64,000 nucleotides of DNA, from the NCBI GenBank assembly GCA_036259475.1, contig DATABS010000021.1, positions 62,001-126,000 on the forward strand. Direction: 5' to 3'. Below the pieces are notes generated by a model. The model did no database searches. It was not told where the DNA came from and saw only the letters and a list, made by a program, of their open reading frames with translations. Numbering within the stretch: position 1 is the stretch's first letter; every line of letters starts with the position of its first letter. The position numbers and the translations under genes were made by a program. Origin of the DNA: ZC4RG17 sp036259475 (GTDB lineage: Bacteria; Actinomycetota; Acidimicrobiia; Spongiisociales; ZC4RG35). Shown here one piece after another: positions 18,711 to 28,112 of this stretch.

Positions 18711-19253
18711 CTACTTGGCCTTGACGACCTGCGTTCCGCCGGCGAACTCGTCATGCCAACCCTGGTTGGTGACCGAGTTGCTGATCGTGACCAGGATGTA
18801 GATCATCACCGCCAGTTGGGCGAGCCCGCCCAGCACCGGGATCACGGAAAGGGCGAGCCAGGCGTTGCGCTTGAGGGCTTCCTCCATGGTGGGGTTGCGG
18901 CCGCCGGGTCCTTCGACCTTGATACCCATGGCCATCTTTCCCACCGTCTGTCCCTGGTTGGACTCCATGAAGGCGAAGTATCCGATGGTGAGGGCGGCGA
19001 AGATCAGACCGCTGACGAAGGATCCGCCACCGAAGCCCCCGAACATGCCGAATCCGCTCACTTCGGCGAACATCGCACCGATCACGAACGGCACGAGGAT
19101 GATGAAGAAGACGGCGGATAGAAGGGCCCCGTCGATCACTCGGGCGATCACTCGGGCTCCCAGATCGGCTGGTGCGCCGATCCCCGTCGTCGGTCGGGCC
19201 GGCTCGACCGGCATCGGTTGTGGGTCCTGAGGATCGATCGGCTCGTCGGTCAT
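18711..19253 (-). CDS. RDD family membrane protein
   Basis: A 180-aa protein with a polar proline-rich N-terminus (1-30) and an RDD domain: ARVIARVIDGALLS with Arg and Asp in the first helix, further helices at about 75-92 and 135-155, and the GQTVGKMAMGIKV motif between them. RDD proteins are small membrane proteins of poorly known function, some linked to ion transport. The 3' end meets the Mrp gene at a 3-bp gap with no room for a separate terminator. Confidence 0.85.
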   Translation of the reverse strand: MTDEPIDPQDPQPMPVEPARPTTGIGAPADLGARVIARVIDGALLSAVFFIILVPFVIGAMFAEVSGFGMFGGFGGGSFVSGLIFAALTIGYFAFMESNQGQTVGKMAMGIKVEGPGGRNPTMEEALKRNAWLALSVIPVLGGLAQLAVMIYILVTISNSVTNQGWHDEFAGGTQVVKAK

Positions 19254-19325
19254 CGTCGTCTCCTGGTGGCTGTCGGCGGCTGCGGGGCACCATAGTGGGA
19301 GGCAGGTGCGTTTTGCCGCCTATCT

Positions 19326-19715
19326 TCAGACGGGAGGCAAGGACCCCGTCGCCAGCCTGATCAGCCAGGTCAGGGCGAAGAGAGCAGCCAGCGCCAACAC
19401 ACCCCGATCGACGATCCGGCGGTCTAGGCGGAACGGCCGACCCTGCCGCCGAACGAGTCCCAGGAACCATGCCGCCCCGAAAGCCAGTCCGACTGGGACG
19501 ATCAGGGGATGGAAGGCAAAAGCGGCGACGATCTCCCCATTCATCAGGGCGGCGCCGGCGCGGGTCAGTCCGCATCCCGGACACGCCGTCCCGGTGAGGA
19601 GGGCGAACGGACAGATCGTCGGGCCGCCTCCGGTTGGAACGACGGCCAGGCCGGCGGCCACCAGCAGCGGAAGAGCCATCCACACGGCCCGGGCGATCCG
19701 TCCCGCTCGGAGCAT
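19326..19715 (-). CDS. DUF2752 family membrane protein
   Basis: A 129-aa protein with three or four membrane helices and the DUF2752 signature TACPGCGLTRA (about 43-53). The family is small, membrane-bound and of unknown role; the Cys-Pro-Gly-Cys pair is its only conserved polar motif. It begins 4 bp after the preceding DUF4190-like gene, and together with the RDD gene forms a run of small membrane-protein genes. Confidence 0.85.
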   Translation of the reverse strand: MLRAGRIARAVWMALPLLVAAGLAVVPTGGGPTICPFALLTGTACPGCGLTRAGAALMNGEIVAAFAFHPLIVPVGLAFGAAWFLGLVRRQGRPFRLDRRIVDRGVLALAALFALTWLIRLATGSLPPV

Positions 19716-19719
19716 CGGC

Positions 19720-20013
19720 TCAGAAGCCCTGGACGTCTTCGATCGTGAAGAAGGCGCCGCCCAGGACGATGAACGCCAGGAAGATGACAGTGCCGATCAG
19801 GAACAGCACGCCGACGACGATGGCGATGATGCGAGCGGCGTTGGCTGTTCCCTGATTGGCCGGATCCCGCCGTCCGGCCGTGATCGCCTCCAACTCGTTG
19901 CGGGCCTGGATGTAGCCGACGATGGCGGCAGGCCCACAGCAGACCAGACCGACGATGCTCCAGATGAGGGCGCTGGTGGCCTGGCTGGCCTCGGGGTAGG
20001 CGGGCGTTGTCAT
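19720..20013 (-). CDS. DUF4190-like small membrane protein
   Basis: A 97-aa product with two membrane helices (about 13-33 and 62-88) joined by a loop containing ARNELEAITAGRRDPANQGTA. The layout SALIWSIVGLVCCGP...GYIQARNEL...A.IIAIV matches DUF4190-like actinobacterial proteins with CCGP and a central N-E loop. Function unknown. It is the first gene of a two-gene unit with the DUF2752 gene. Confidence 0.72.
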   Translation of the reverse strand: MTTPAYPEASQATSALIWSIVGLVCCGPAAIVGYIQARNELEAITAGRRDPANQGTANAARIIAIVVGVLFLIGTVIFLAFIVLGGAFFTIEDVQGF

Positions 20014-20086
20014 GAGGGCTCCTTGTCGTTGGCGCCCCGGAGGCTACCGGACGACACCAGCCGCGGGTGGCCCAGCCGACAGTGGG

Positions 20087-21319
20087 TCAGAGAGAGGAGA
20101 GGCCGGCGTGGAAGCGTTCGGCCATCTCGCTCACCTGATCGGGGGTCATGATGAGCGGCGGCGACACCTGGAGACCGCCGCCACCAACTGCGCGGGTGAG
20201 GACCCCGGCCTCCCGGCATGCCTTGGCGGCCCGAGCGGGGAGCTTGTCGTCGCTCATGTCGAGTTGGACGGCGGCCAGGGCGCCCACCCCGCTGCGAATT
20301 TCAGTCACGACGTCGAGATCGGCGAGCGGCGCCAACGCCGTTGGGATCTCCGACTCGAGTTCCCTCGCCCGCTCGAGGATGCCGTCGCGCTCGATGATGT
20401 CCATCACAGCGAGTCCGGCGGCGCAGGAAGCCGAGTGACCCGAGTAGGTGTAGCCGTGGCGGAATATGTTGCCTGGCTGGTCGAAGAAGGGGGCGGCGAT
20501 GTGCGGCGCGATCACCACGCCGCCGAGCGGCAGATAACCGCATGTCACTCCCTTGGCGAAGGTCATCATGTCGGGTTGCAGCCCGAAGCGGCCGGCGGCG
20601 AACCAGTCGCCCACCCGACCGAAACCGGTGATGACCTCATCGGAGATATAGAGGCCGCCGGCGGCCCTGACCGCTTCCCTCACCCGGGTCAGGTAGCTCT
20701 CGGGCACCGGCCTCACACCTCCGGCGCCGACGACCGCCTCGACGATCATGCCGGCGACGCGCTCTGGACCGGCATGGTCGATGGCTTTCTCGACCGCCTC
20801 CGGATCGTCGTACGGGACGAAGACGATGTCGCCCACCATCGTCCCGTAGCCGAACCGGTTGGGCTCCATACCCCCGAGGGACGTGCCGTAGGTGTTCATC
20901 CCGTGGTAAGCCCACTCCCGGGCGATGAACACGGTCCGTTCCGGCTGGCCGATGGCGGCGAAGTAGCGGCGGGCGAGTTTGGCAGCGGTATCGACGGCAT
21001 CGGATCCGCCCAGTCCGAAAAAGACCTTGGAGGCGGGGTCCGGGGACACCGCGGCGATGCGGTCGGCGAGTTCGATCGGTGGTCTGGTGCCATAGTCGAT
21101 GAACGAATGGAAGACGGGCAGCTTCTCCATCTGCCGGGTGACCGCGTCGATCACCTCTCTCCGGCCGTAGCCGATGTTGGCGTACCAGAGCCCGGCGGCG
21201 GCGTCGAGGAAGCGATTCCCTTCCTCGTCGAAGACGTGCACCCCCTCGGCCCGGTCGATGATGAACGGGGAATGCTGTACGGCGTGCATGTCTGCGAAGG
21301 GATGCCAGAAAGCGCTCAT
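20087..21319 (-). CDS. Class III omega-aminotransferase (PLP)
   Basis: A 410-aa aminotransferase. The PLP lysine is in TFAKGVTCGYLPLGG (Lys256) and the pyridine-binding Asp in LYISDEVITGFGR (Asp227). The N-terminal HPFADMHAV and HGYTYSGHSASC patterns fit the group acting on diamines, beta-alanine or taurine with pyruvate. It would move an omega-amino group to a keto acid. It is divergent (67 bp) from the amidohydrolase-potABCD operon, consistent with amine or polyamine breakdown, though the substrate is inferred. Confidence 0.88.
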   Translation of the reverse strand: MSAFWHPFADMHAVQHSPFIIDRAEGVHVFDEEGNRFLDAAAGLWYANIGYGRREVIDAVTRQMEKLPVFHSFIDYGTRPPIELADRIAAVSPDPASKVFFGLGGSDAVDTAAKLARRYFAAIGQPERTVFIAREWAYHGMNTYGTSLGGMEPNRFGYGTMVGDIVFVPYDDPEAVEKAIDHAGPERVAGMIVEAVVGAGGVRPVPESYLTRVREAVRAAGGLYISDEVITGFGRVGDWFAAGRFGLQPDMMTFAKGVTCGYLPLGGVVIAPHIAAPFFDQPGNIFRHGYTYSGHSASCAAGLAVMDIIERDGILERARELESEIPTALAPLADLDVVTEIRSGVGALAAVQLDMSDDKLPARAAKACREAGVLTRAVGGGGLQVSPPLIMTPDQVSEMAERFHAGLSSL

Positions 21320-21386
21320 ACAGCTGAGGGTAACGGCTCACCCGGGCGGCGGCGGCAGGCGGGATCGTGGGTACGCTTTGCCCGCT

Positions 21387-22991
21387 GTGGCTGAGCACAC
21401 CATCTTCCTCAACGGCATGGTCTTCACCGCCGACGCCGCCCGCAGTTGGGCTCGCGCCGTGGCGGTGCGGGGCGACCGCATCGTGGCGGTGGGTGACGAG
21501 ACCGACGTGGCCCCATTTCTCGCCGGTGCCGACCTGATCGATCTGGAGGGTCGTCTTCTCACACCTGGTTTCACCGACGCCCACGTTCATCCTCACCACG
21601 GCGGCCGCAAACTCCTCGCATGCAACCTGCTCGACGCGACGGGAGCCGACGAGGCGCTCCGGCTGATCGGCGCCTATGCCGACACCCATCCCGACGAACC
21701 GTGGATCCAGGGAGGTGGATGGTCCCAGGACTGGTTCGAACGGGGATGCCCTCCGGGACGCTTGCTCGACGATGTAGTCAGCGACCGGCCGATTTTCCTC
21801 ACCAACCGCGACGGCCACGGAGCCTGGGTCAACGCCGCCGCCCTGCGTCTCGCCGGTGTCACCGCCGACACCGCCGATCCCGACGACGGGCGCATCGAGC
21901 GGTTGGCCGACGGCACGCCCCAGGGGACGCTCCACGAAGGGGCGATGGCCCTGGTGGCGGGGGTGATTCCCGAAGAGACCGACGCCGAGGTGGAGGCGGC
22001 GCTTTTGGCGGGCCAAGCCCACCTCCTTTCGTTTGGGATCACCGGATGGACCGACGCCTGGGTCGAAGAACCGCTCCACAACGCCTACCGGCGGGTGGCG
22101 GAGCGGGGTGACCTGATCGGTTCGGTCATCGGGGCGTTGTGGTGGGACAGGGATTCAGGCCTGGAGCAGATCGAACGCCTGGAGGAGTGGCGGAGCGAAG
22201 AAGCAGACGGTTACCGGCCCAAGGCGGTGAAGCTCATGCTCGACGGGGTGGTGGAGAACCACACTGCTTCCATGCTCGAGCCGTACCGGAAGGTGGGGGG
22301 AACCGGAATCGACATGATCGACCCCGCCCTCCTCAAGGACATCGTCACCCATCTCGACGCGGCCGGTTTCCAATGCCACTTCCACGCCATCGGTGACGCC
22401 GCCGTGCGCAGCGCCCTCGATGCGGTCGAGGCGGCGCGGATCGACCATGGCTGGTCGGGCCTGCGCCACAGCATCGCCCACATCCAGGTGATCCACCCTG
22501 CTGACATTCCGCGGTTCCACCGCTTGGGAGTCGCCGCCAACGCTCAGCCGCTGTGGGCCTGCCGCGACGGCTACCAGGAGGTGCTGACCCAGCCGTTCCT
22601 GGGTCCCGACCGGACGTCGTGGCAGTACCCGTTCGGCTCCCTGCTGCGGTCAGGCGCCACCCTGGTCGGAGGGTCGGACTGGTCGGTCTCGACGTGCGAT
22701 GTCATGGCCCAAATCCATGTCGCCGTGACCCGCCGGCCCGTCGGAGACGATTCGCTTGCCCCGTTGGGCCCCGAAGAGGCGATCGATCCCCTGACCGCCC
22801 TGTCGCTTTACACGGCCCGATCGGCCTGGCACAACCACGACGAGGGATCCCGGGGAGTGCTGGCCGTAGGTAATCTGGCCGACCTCGTGGTAATGGATCG
22901 GAACCCCTTCAGCGACGGCTCCTTCGGCGAGGCGCGCGTCGACATGGTGCTCGCCCGCGGCCGGCAGGTATCCGGGCGGGAGCCGGCATGA
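21387..22991 (+). CDS. Amidohydrolase family 3 (YtcJ-like)
   Basis: GTG 21387 begins the 534-aa protein; upstream codons in frame look non-coding. Metal-binding motifs are seen as TDAHVHPHHGG, HFHAIGDAAV, LRHSIAHIQVIHP and VGGSDWSVS, in the order expected for YtcJ/NfdA-type amidohydrolases. These hydrolyse N-formyl or other amide bonds; the substrate is open. It overlaps potA by 4 bp (ATGA), so it belongs to the transport operon and may process the imported compound. Confidence 0.88.
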   Translation: MAEHTIFLNGMVFTADAARSWARAVAVRGDRIVAVGDETDVAPFLAGADLIDLEGRLLTPGFTDAHVHPHHGGRKLLACNLLDATGADEALRLIGAYADTHPDEPWIQGGGWSQDWFERGCPPGRLLDDVVSDRPIFLTNRDGHGAWVNAAALRLAGVTADTADPDDGRIERLADGTPQGTLHEGAMALVAGVIPEETDAEVEAALLAGQAHLLSFGITGWTDAWVEEPLHNAYRRVAERGDLIGSVIGALWWDRDSGLEQIERLEEWRSEEADGYRPKAVKLMLDGVVENHTASMLEPYRKVGGTGIDMIDPALLKDIVTHLDAAGFQCHFHAIGDAAVRSALDAVEAARIDHGWSGLRHSIAHIQVIHPADIPRFHRLGVAANAQPLWACRDGYQEVLTQPFLGPDRTSWQYPFGSLLRSGATLVGGSDWSVSTCDVMAQIHVAVTRRPVGDDSLAPLGPEEAIDPLTALSLYTARSAWHNHDEGSRGVLAVGNLADLVVMDRNPFSDGSFGEARVDMVLARGRQVSGREPA

Positions 22992-24058
22992 CGCAACCGG
23001 CCGTCGAGTTGGCGGCCGTGTCGAAGCGGTTCGGCGACGTCATCGCGGTGGACGACGTCGACCTGACGATCGGCAACGGCGAGTTCTTCTCGCTGCTCGG
23101 CCCCTCCGGTTGCGGGAAGACGACCACGCTCAGGATGATCGCCGGCTTCGAATTTCCGACCGAAGGTTCGATCCTCATCCAAGGCAAGGAGATGGGCCTC
23201 CTCCCTCCCAATCAACGACCGGTCAACACCGTTTTCCAGTCCTACGCCCTCTTCCCCCACATGACGGTGGCCGACAACGTCGCCTTCGGCCTGGAGATGA
23301 AGAAACTTCCCTCGGCGGAGGTCTCGTCGCGAGTCGGCCGGGTCCTCGACCAGGTGCAGCTTCGCTCCCGGGCCGACGCCAAGCCTTCCGAGCTCTCCGG
23401 TGGCCAGAGGCAGCGAGTGGCGCTAGCCCGGGCGCTGGTCAACGAGCCGGAGGTCCTCCTGCTCGACGAGCCCCTCGGCGCACTCGACCTCAAGTTACGC
23501 CAGAGCATGCAGGTCGAGTTGAAAGACCTGCAGGCCCGGGTCGGCATCACCTTCATCTACGTCACCCATGACCAGGAAGAGGCGCTCACGATGTCGGACC
23601 GGATCGGCGTCATGGACAACGGCCGGCTCCTGCAGGTGGGTGAGCCGGCGGCGATCTACGAACGTCCGACTTCCAGGTTCGTGGCCGGCTTCATCGGCGA
23701 CATCAACCTCCTGTCAGCGACGGTTTCGTCGCCCGACGCGGTACGGCTCGCCAACGGGCACGAGCTTCCGATCAGCACCGGGGCCGCCGCCGGAGCGGAG
23801 GTCACCCTGGCGCTGCGCCCGGAGCGGATGGAGCTGTTCGACGTGGATGAGTCGATGCCCGAGCGGCACGCCCGTCTCCGGGGCAAGGTGATCCGCCGCA
23901 TGTACTACGGCGACGCCTATTACTACGACGTCGAGGTAGGGCTCGACCGGCCGCTCGAGGTGAAAGAGGAGAACCGCCCCGGCGTCGAAACGTACGACAT
24001 GGGAGAAGAAGCGATTGTTTGCTGGGATCCGTCGGCGACGAACGTGGTGACGGACTGA
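22988..24058 (+). CDS. potA: Spermidine/putrescine-type ABC transporter ATPase
   Basis: A 356-aa ATPase with Walker A GPSGCGKTT (38-46), Q-loop in TVFQSYALFP, signature LSGGQ (136-140), Walker B LLLDEP (157-162) and a His switch in THDQEEA. A TOBE-type regulatory region fills about 240-356. It powers uptake of polyamines or a related amine. Starts inside the amidohydrolase stop and ends on the start of potB (TGATG). Confidence 0.93.
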   Translation: MTQPAVELAAVSKRFGDVIAVDDVDLTIGNGEFFSLLGPSGCGKTTTLRMIAGFEFPTEGSILIQGKEMGLLPPNQRPVNTVFQSYALFPHMTVADNVAFGLEMKKLPSAEVSSRVGRVLDQVQLRSRADAKPSELSGGQRQRVALARALVNEPEVLLLDEPLGALDLKLRQSMQVELKDLQARVGITFIYVTHDQEEALTMSDRIGVMDNGRLLQVGEPAAIYERPTSRFVAGFIGDINLLSATVSSPDAVRLANGHELPISTGAAAGAEVTLALRPERMELFDVDESMPERHARLRGKVIRRMYYGDAYYYDVEVGLDRPLEVKEENRPGVETYDMGEEAIVCWDPSATNVVTD

Positions 24059-24924
24059 TGACCGCGGCGGGGCTGGAAACGCGGGCGGAGCGGGCCGAAA
24101 GCCGTCGAGGGTTTCTCATCGGGTTGCCCGCCTATGTCTACGTCGTCCTCTTCTTTGCGGTCCCCCTGCTCATCGTGGTGGTGTACTCGTTCGCCACCCG
24201 CACGCGCACCGGCGCCACGGCGCTGGAAGGCTGGAACCTGGATTCGTGGACCCGGGTCTTCGAGGGTGCGGCTCTCGAGGTGTTCCTACGCTCGCTGCTG
24301 CTCGCCACCGCCACCACCGTCATCAGCCTGATCCTCTCCTATCCGTTCGCCTACTGGATCGCCACCCGCAAACCGCGAGTCCGGGCCTTCCTGCTGGTGC
24401 TGGTGATGATCCCCTTCTGGTCGAACTTCCTCGTCCGGACCTACGCCATGAAGTTCCTCATGGGATCCGACGGGCCGCTGTCTCTCATCAGCCAGCTGTT
24501 CGGGGGTGAGCCGGTGAGGATCCTGTTCACGATCTGGGCCGTCCTGATCGGCCTGGTCTACGGCTACATGCCGTTCATGATCCTGCCGCTGTACGCGGCT
24601 CTGGAGCGCATGGACTGGGGTCTGGTGGAGGCGGCCCGGGACCTCTACGCCGACGGCTGGACCGCTTTCCGCAAGGTGACCCTGCCGCTGTCGATGCCCG
24701 GCGTGGTGGCCGGGTCCGTACTGGTCTTCATTCCGGCCCTCGGCGCCTACGTCACACCGGCGATCCTCGGAGGGGGTCGCCCTCCCTACCTGGGCGATTT
24801 CATCGTGTCCCAGTTCCTGGCCGCCCGCAACTGGCCCTACGGCTCGGCCCTCTCGGTGGCGGTGATGCTCGTGATGCTCGCCGCCACGATCCTGTACTTC
24901 CGGAGAGGCGGGCAGACGGTGTGA
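24058..24924 (+). CDS. potB: Polyamine-type ABC transporter permease PotB
   Basis: ATG 24058 shares a base with the potA stop. The 288-aa product has six membrane helices and the EAA loop (LVEAARDLYADGWTAFRKVTLPLSMPGV) that docks on the ATPase. The N-terminal GLPAYVYVVLFFAVPL helix and RTYAMKFLMG segment are typical of PotB/PotH. It forms the channel with the next gene product. Confidence 0.92.
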   Translation: MTAAGLETRAERAESRRGFLIGLPAYVYVVLFFAVPLLIVVVYSFATRTRTGATALEGWNLDSWTRVFEGAALEVFLRSLLLATATTVISLILSYPFAYWIATRKPRVRAFLLVLVMIPFWSNFLVRTYAMKFLMGSDGPLSLISQLFGGEPVRILFTIWAVLIGLVYGYMPFMILPLYAALERMDWGLVEAARDLYADGWTAFRKVTLPLSMPGVVAGSVLVFIPALGAYVTPAILGGGRPPYLGDFIVSQFLAARNWPYGSALSVAVMLVMLAATILYFRRGGQTV

Positions 24925-25859
24925 GTGACGCCGCCGCACCCCGACCGTTGATCGACCGGCTACTGGCTGCTCATGGGTGGTTGGTCTACCTCTTCTTCTA
25001 CGCCCCGATCATCGTGCTGGCCGTCTTCTCGTTCAACGACAACTCGCGTGTCGGCATATGGACCGAGCCCTCGTTGCGCTGGTACCGCCAGATGGCCGCC
25101 AACGAGGATATCCTGCGTGCCATCCGCAATACGCTGATCGTGGCTGCGATCTCGACGGTCGTCTCGGTGGTGCTCGGCACGGCGGCCGCCGTCTCCATGG
25201 AGCGATTCCGCTTCCGGGGCCAGCGCACGCTCGACGGCCTGCTCTATCTCCCGATCATCATCCCCGACGTGACGATGGCGGTGATGATGCTGCTGTTCTT
25301 CGTCCAGGCGTTCGACCTCCTCGCCGGAGTCACGGGCATCCAGCTCCAACTCGGCCTCGGCTCGATCTCCCTGGCCCACATCGCGTTCAACATCTCGTTC
25401 GTCGCCGTGGTGGTTCGCGCCCGCCTGGCCGGGATGGATCCGTATCTCACCGAGGCTGCCGCCGACCTCTACGCCGGCCGCTGGCAGACATTCCGCAAGG
25501 TCACCCTGCCTCTGATAATGCCGGGTGTGGCCGGCGGAGCCCTGCTCGCCCTCACTCTGTCCCTCGACGACGTGGTGGTCACGAGCTTCGTGACCGGGCC
25601 GGGTTCGACCACACTGCCCGTCTACGTGTTCGGTCTGGTGCGGCGGGAGGTGAGTCCACTCATCAACGCCGTCTCGACTGCCATGCTGGTTGCTTCGATC
25701 GTCCTGGTCGGGATATCGCTGGGTCTCCAGCGCCGGGCAGGAGCCGGTGAGGTACCCGCAACAACGGAAGAAGGAGAAATCGATGGAACGGATGAAACGA
25801 CAGCTGCGCTGGCTGGCTCTATTGGCCGCCTTGGCGATGACTCTGGCGGCGTGCGGTGA
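24921..25859 (+). CDS. potC: Polyamine-type ABC transporter permease PotC
   Basis: GTG 24921 overlaps the potB stop. The 312-aa protein has six helices and the EAA loop TEAAADLYAGRWQTFRKVTLPLIMPGV, with SLDDVVVTSFV after it, as in PotC/PotI. About 40 extra residues after LGLQRRAG are polar and low in complexity. This tail runs 77 bp into the start of potD in another frame, longer than usual in such operons. Confidence 0.92.
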   Translation: MSDAAAPRPLIDRLLAAHGWLVYLFFYAPIIVLAVFSFNDNSRVGIWTEPSLRWYRQMAANEDILRAIRNTLIVAAISTVVSVVLGTAAAVSMERFRFRGQRTLDGLLYLPIIIPDVTMAVMMLLFFVQAFDLLAGVTGIQLQLGLGSISLAHIAFNISFVAVVVRARLAGMDPYLTEAAADLYAGRWQTFRKVTLPLIMPGVAGGALLALTLSLDDVVVTSFVTGPGSTTLPVYVFGLVRREVSPLINAVSTAMLVASIVLVGISLGLQRRAGAGEVPATTEEGEIDGTDETTAALAGSIGRLGDDSGGVR

Positions 25860-27012
25860 CGACGCCGCGCCGGGCGACACCGGCGGAGCGGACACCAGTG
25901 CGCCCGCCGACACCGGCGGAGCGGACACCAGTGCGCCCGCCGACACCGGCGTAACCGAGACGAGTGCCCCCTCGGACACAGGAACTGACGACACGGAAGC
26001 CCCCGCCGGCGGGGAATGCGCCGCCGAGGCGACCGACGGCGACCTCAACCTCTACAACTGGTCGGAGTACATCGATCCCGAGTTGATCGTCGCCTTCGAG
26101 GAGCAGTACGGGGTCGACGTCGTGGAGACCTTCTACGACTCCAACGAGACCATGCTGGCCCAGATCCAGGCGGGGGTGGTCTACGACCTGATCGTCCCCT
26201 CCGACTACATGGTGGCGATCATGATCGACGAGGACCTGCTCCTTCCGCTGTCGATGGAGGCGATCCCCAACGTCGACAACCTAGGCGAGCAGTTCGTGGA
26301 ACTCCCCTACGATCCCGAGGGTGCCTACTCGGTGCCCTACCAGTGGGGAACCACCGGACTGGGCGTCAACATCTCAGTCGTCGGCGAGGACTTCGAGCCG
26401 AGCTGGGCCCTGGCTCTGGACCCCGACATGACCGCCTCGTACGCCGGGGGAGTGTCGTTGCTCAACGACCCCCGCGAGACGATGGGCGCGGCTCTCAAGT
26501 ACCTGGGCTACGGCCTCAACGAGACGTCCGAAGAGGCGTTGCAGGAGGCCGCAGACCTCATCGCCTCGGCCAATGTGACCACCTTCGACTCGGACCAGTA
26601 CACCGACAACCTGATCAACGGCGAGGTGGCGGTCTCCCATGGCTACTCGGGCAACTACTTCACGGCGTTCCTCGACGCCGAGGACCCCGAAAACTGGGCC
26701 TACATCGTGCCCCAGGAGGGCGGGACGCTGTGGACCGACAACATGGCGATCCCGGCCGGCGCCGAGCACCCGTGCACGGCACATACGTTCATCAACTTCA
26801 TCATGGACGCCGAGAACGGCGCTCAGCTGACGAACTGGACGTACTACGCCAGCCCCAACGAGGCGGCCGAGGAGTTCATCCTCCCCGAGGTCCTCGAGGA
26901 CCCGTCCATCTACCCGGACGACGAGACCTTCGCCAAGCTGGAGGCCATCCGCGACACAGGGGACAGCGAAATCCTGTTCACGGACTACTTCAACATCGCC
27001 CGCGGCGGCTGA
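25783..27012 (+). CDS. potD: Polyamine-type ABC transporter substrate-binding lipoprotein
   Basis: ATG 25783 has AAGGAG 9 bases upstream. The 409-aa product is a lipoprotein: signal peptide with lipobox LAAC (Cys24), then an Asp/Thr/Ala-rich linker with tandem repeats, then the binding fold starting LNLYNWSEYIDPELI, the PotD/PotF signature. It catches polyamine or a similar cation outside the membrane and delivers it to PotBC. Conserved aromatic residues (YNWSEY, WGTTGLG, DNMAIP) line the expected site. A palindrome follows the stop by 11 bases. Confidence 0.93.
   Translation: MERMKRQLRWLALLAALAMTLAACGDDAAPGDTGGADTSAPADTGGADTSAPADTGVTETSAPSDTGTDDTEAPAGGECAAEATDGDLNLYNWSEYIDPELIVAFEEQYGVDVVETFYDSNETMLAQIQAGVVYDLIVPSDYMVAIMIDEDLLLPLSMEAIPNVDNLGEQFVELPYDPEGAYSVPYQWGTTGLGVNISVVGEDFEPSWALALDPDMTASYAGGVSLLNDPRETMGAALKYLGYGLNETSEEALQEAADLIASANVTTFDSDQYTDNLINGEVAVSHGYSGNYFTAFLDAEDPENWAYIVPQEGGTLWTDNMAIPAGAEHPCTAHTFINFIMDAENGAQLTNWTYYASPNEAAEEFILPEVLEDPSIYPDDETFAKLEAIRDTGDSEILFTDYFNIARGG
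25876..25941 (+). repeat. Two tandem 33-bp units in potD linker
   Basis: The unit begins GACACCGGCGGAGCGGAC and occurs twice in perfect copy (25876-25908 and 25909-25941), with a partial third copy after it. It encodes the Asp-Thr-Gly-Gly-Ala-Asp-Thr-Ser-Ala-Pro-Ala linker between lipid anchor and binding domain. Slippage could change linker length without breaking the frame. Confidence 0.85.
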
Positions 27013-27023
27013 GAACCCCGTTA

Positions 27024-27065
27024 TCGCGCGACAGTCCCGGCCTAGGCGCCGGGAATGTCGCGCGA
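27024..27065. repeat. Dispersed palindrome, copy 1 (after potD)
   Basis: A 42-base near-perfect inverted repeat with arms reading TCGCGCGACAGTCCCGGC and its complement around CTAGG. It starts 12 bases beyond the potD stop. Two further copies sit beyond other stop codons in the window. It can form a long stem in RNA without a run of T after it, so it could end transcription, protect the mRNA 3' end or be a REP-like element. Confidence 0.8.
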
Positions 27066-27108
27066 GAAGCGCCGTCCGACCCGCCATACGCGCGAGCTGC
27101 GCGTCGGT

Positions 27109-28061
27109 TCAGGGATCGGGACACTCGAAATGATACGGGGCATGTCCGGCGTCCAGCTGACGGGCGAAATGTTGGATCTGGTCGATCACATGGCTGCCGT
27201 ACTGGAACGCCTGGTAATCCCAGACCGTCATCACGGACAGGCCCATGCCAAGCAGGCGGCGGAATCGATCTCGGTCGCTCTCGGCGTTCAAGGGAGACGC
27301 GTGATAGGTGATGGATTGCGCCTCGAGGACACCCGGCCGCTCGACGAATTCGAAGTCGACCCTACCGACAAACTCGGACGATCCCAGGGAAACCTGGCGT
27401 CTGAGCTTGACGCCGCCTTGGCCGGACAACCATTCGACACGTCGCTCGAGCCCACTCTCCGGCATGGCCTGCCCGTGGTTGTCCTGACCAGTTCGCGACT
27501 CAACCTGGTGCCGTTACGGCCACGCCCACCGATCGCTTCCAACAGACCTCTGAGACGGTCGGTGGTTGTGAGATGTCGGGAGAGGAGGAAGTCGAAGCTG
27601 CGTTCAGCCTTGGCGGGATGCTCGGTCCCCGCCAGCTGAAACGCGGCCAGGGTGGGGCTCACAACAGGGATGCCGCGGTGAAGCACCGTTTCACGAAGAG
27701 GAAGGTCCTGGAGGTAGTGGATCACTGAAAGACGTCCACGGGTCCGTATGCCCTGGCGCGGGATGGTGACATGAAGGACACCTCTGAGTTCGAACCCAGG
27801 TACACCCCACAGAGCTGCCGCGGAGGCATGCGACACGACCGCTCCAGCGGGTGCATCGAGGACTGCGGCCATCGCCCCACTGAGGGGAGTGAACGGAGCG
27901 CCGATCAGCCGCCAGACCTCCGGGGACAATTGTTCCACCGACGCGCGTCTCTCGAGACCCCGTAGGTGGATGTCCGAGAAGCCGTTCGCCCACAACTGGC
28001 GGCGGCCGAAAACACCGTGCTGTCGTTCCGATAGGTCGCGGATGAAACGTTCCACCTCCAT
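27109..28061 (-). pseudogene. Frameshifted AbiEi-like/DUF559 family protein gene
   Basis: The gene reads in one frame from ATG 28061 for about 200 codons and then continues in another frame to 27109. The N-terminal part (RDLSERQHGVFGRRQLWANG..., HASAAALWGVPGF, TLAAFQLAG) matches the AbiEi-type antitoxin-like proteins of actinobacteria. The other frame supplies the expected DUF559/Vsr-like end (PESGLERRVEWL...GRVDFEFVERPGVLEAQS). The break lies around 27440-27490 and needs one base gained or lost. Either a sequencing error or a decayed gene. No partner AbiEii toxin gene is present. Confidence 0.75.
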
Positions 28062-28112
28062 ATCGGCGATCCTGCACTATCGCATCCGCCGGTTGAACCC
28101 CCCTGCCGTTCT

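Noticed and set aside
25876..25941. CRISPR-like or satellite repeat
   Set aside because: Only two full units, in frame within the potD linker; no spacers.
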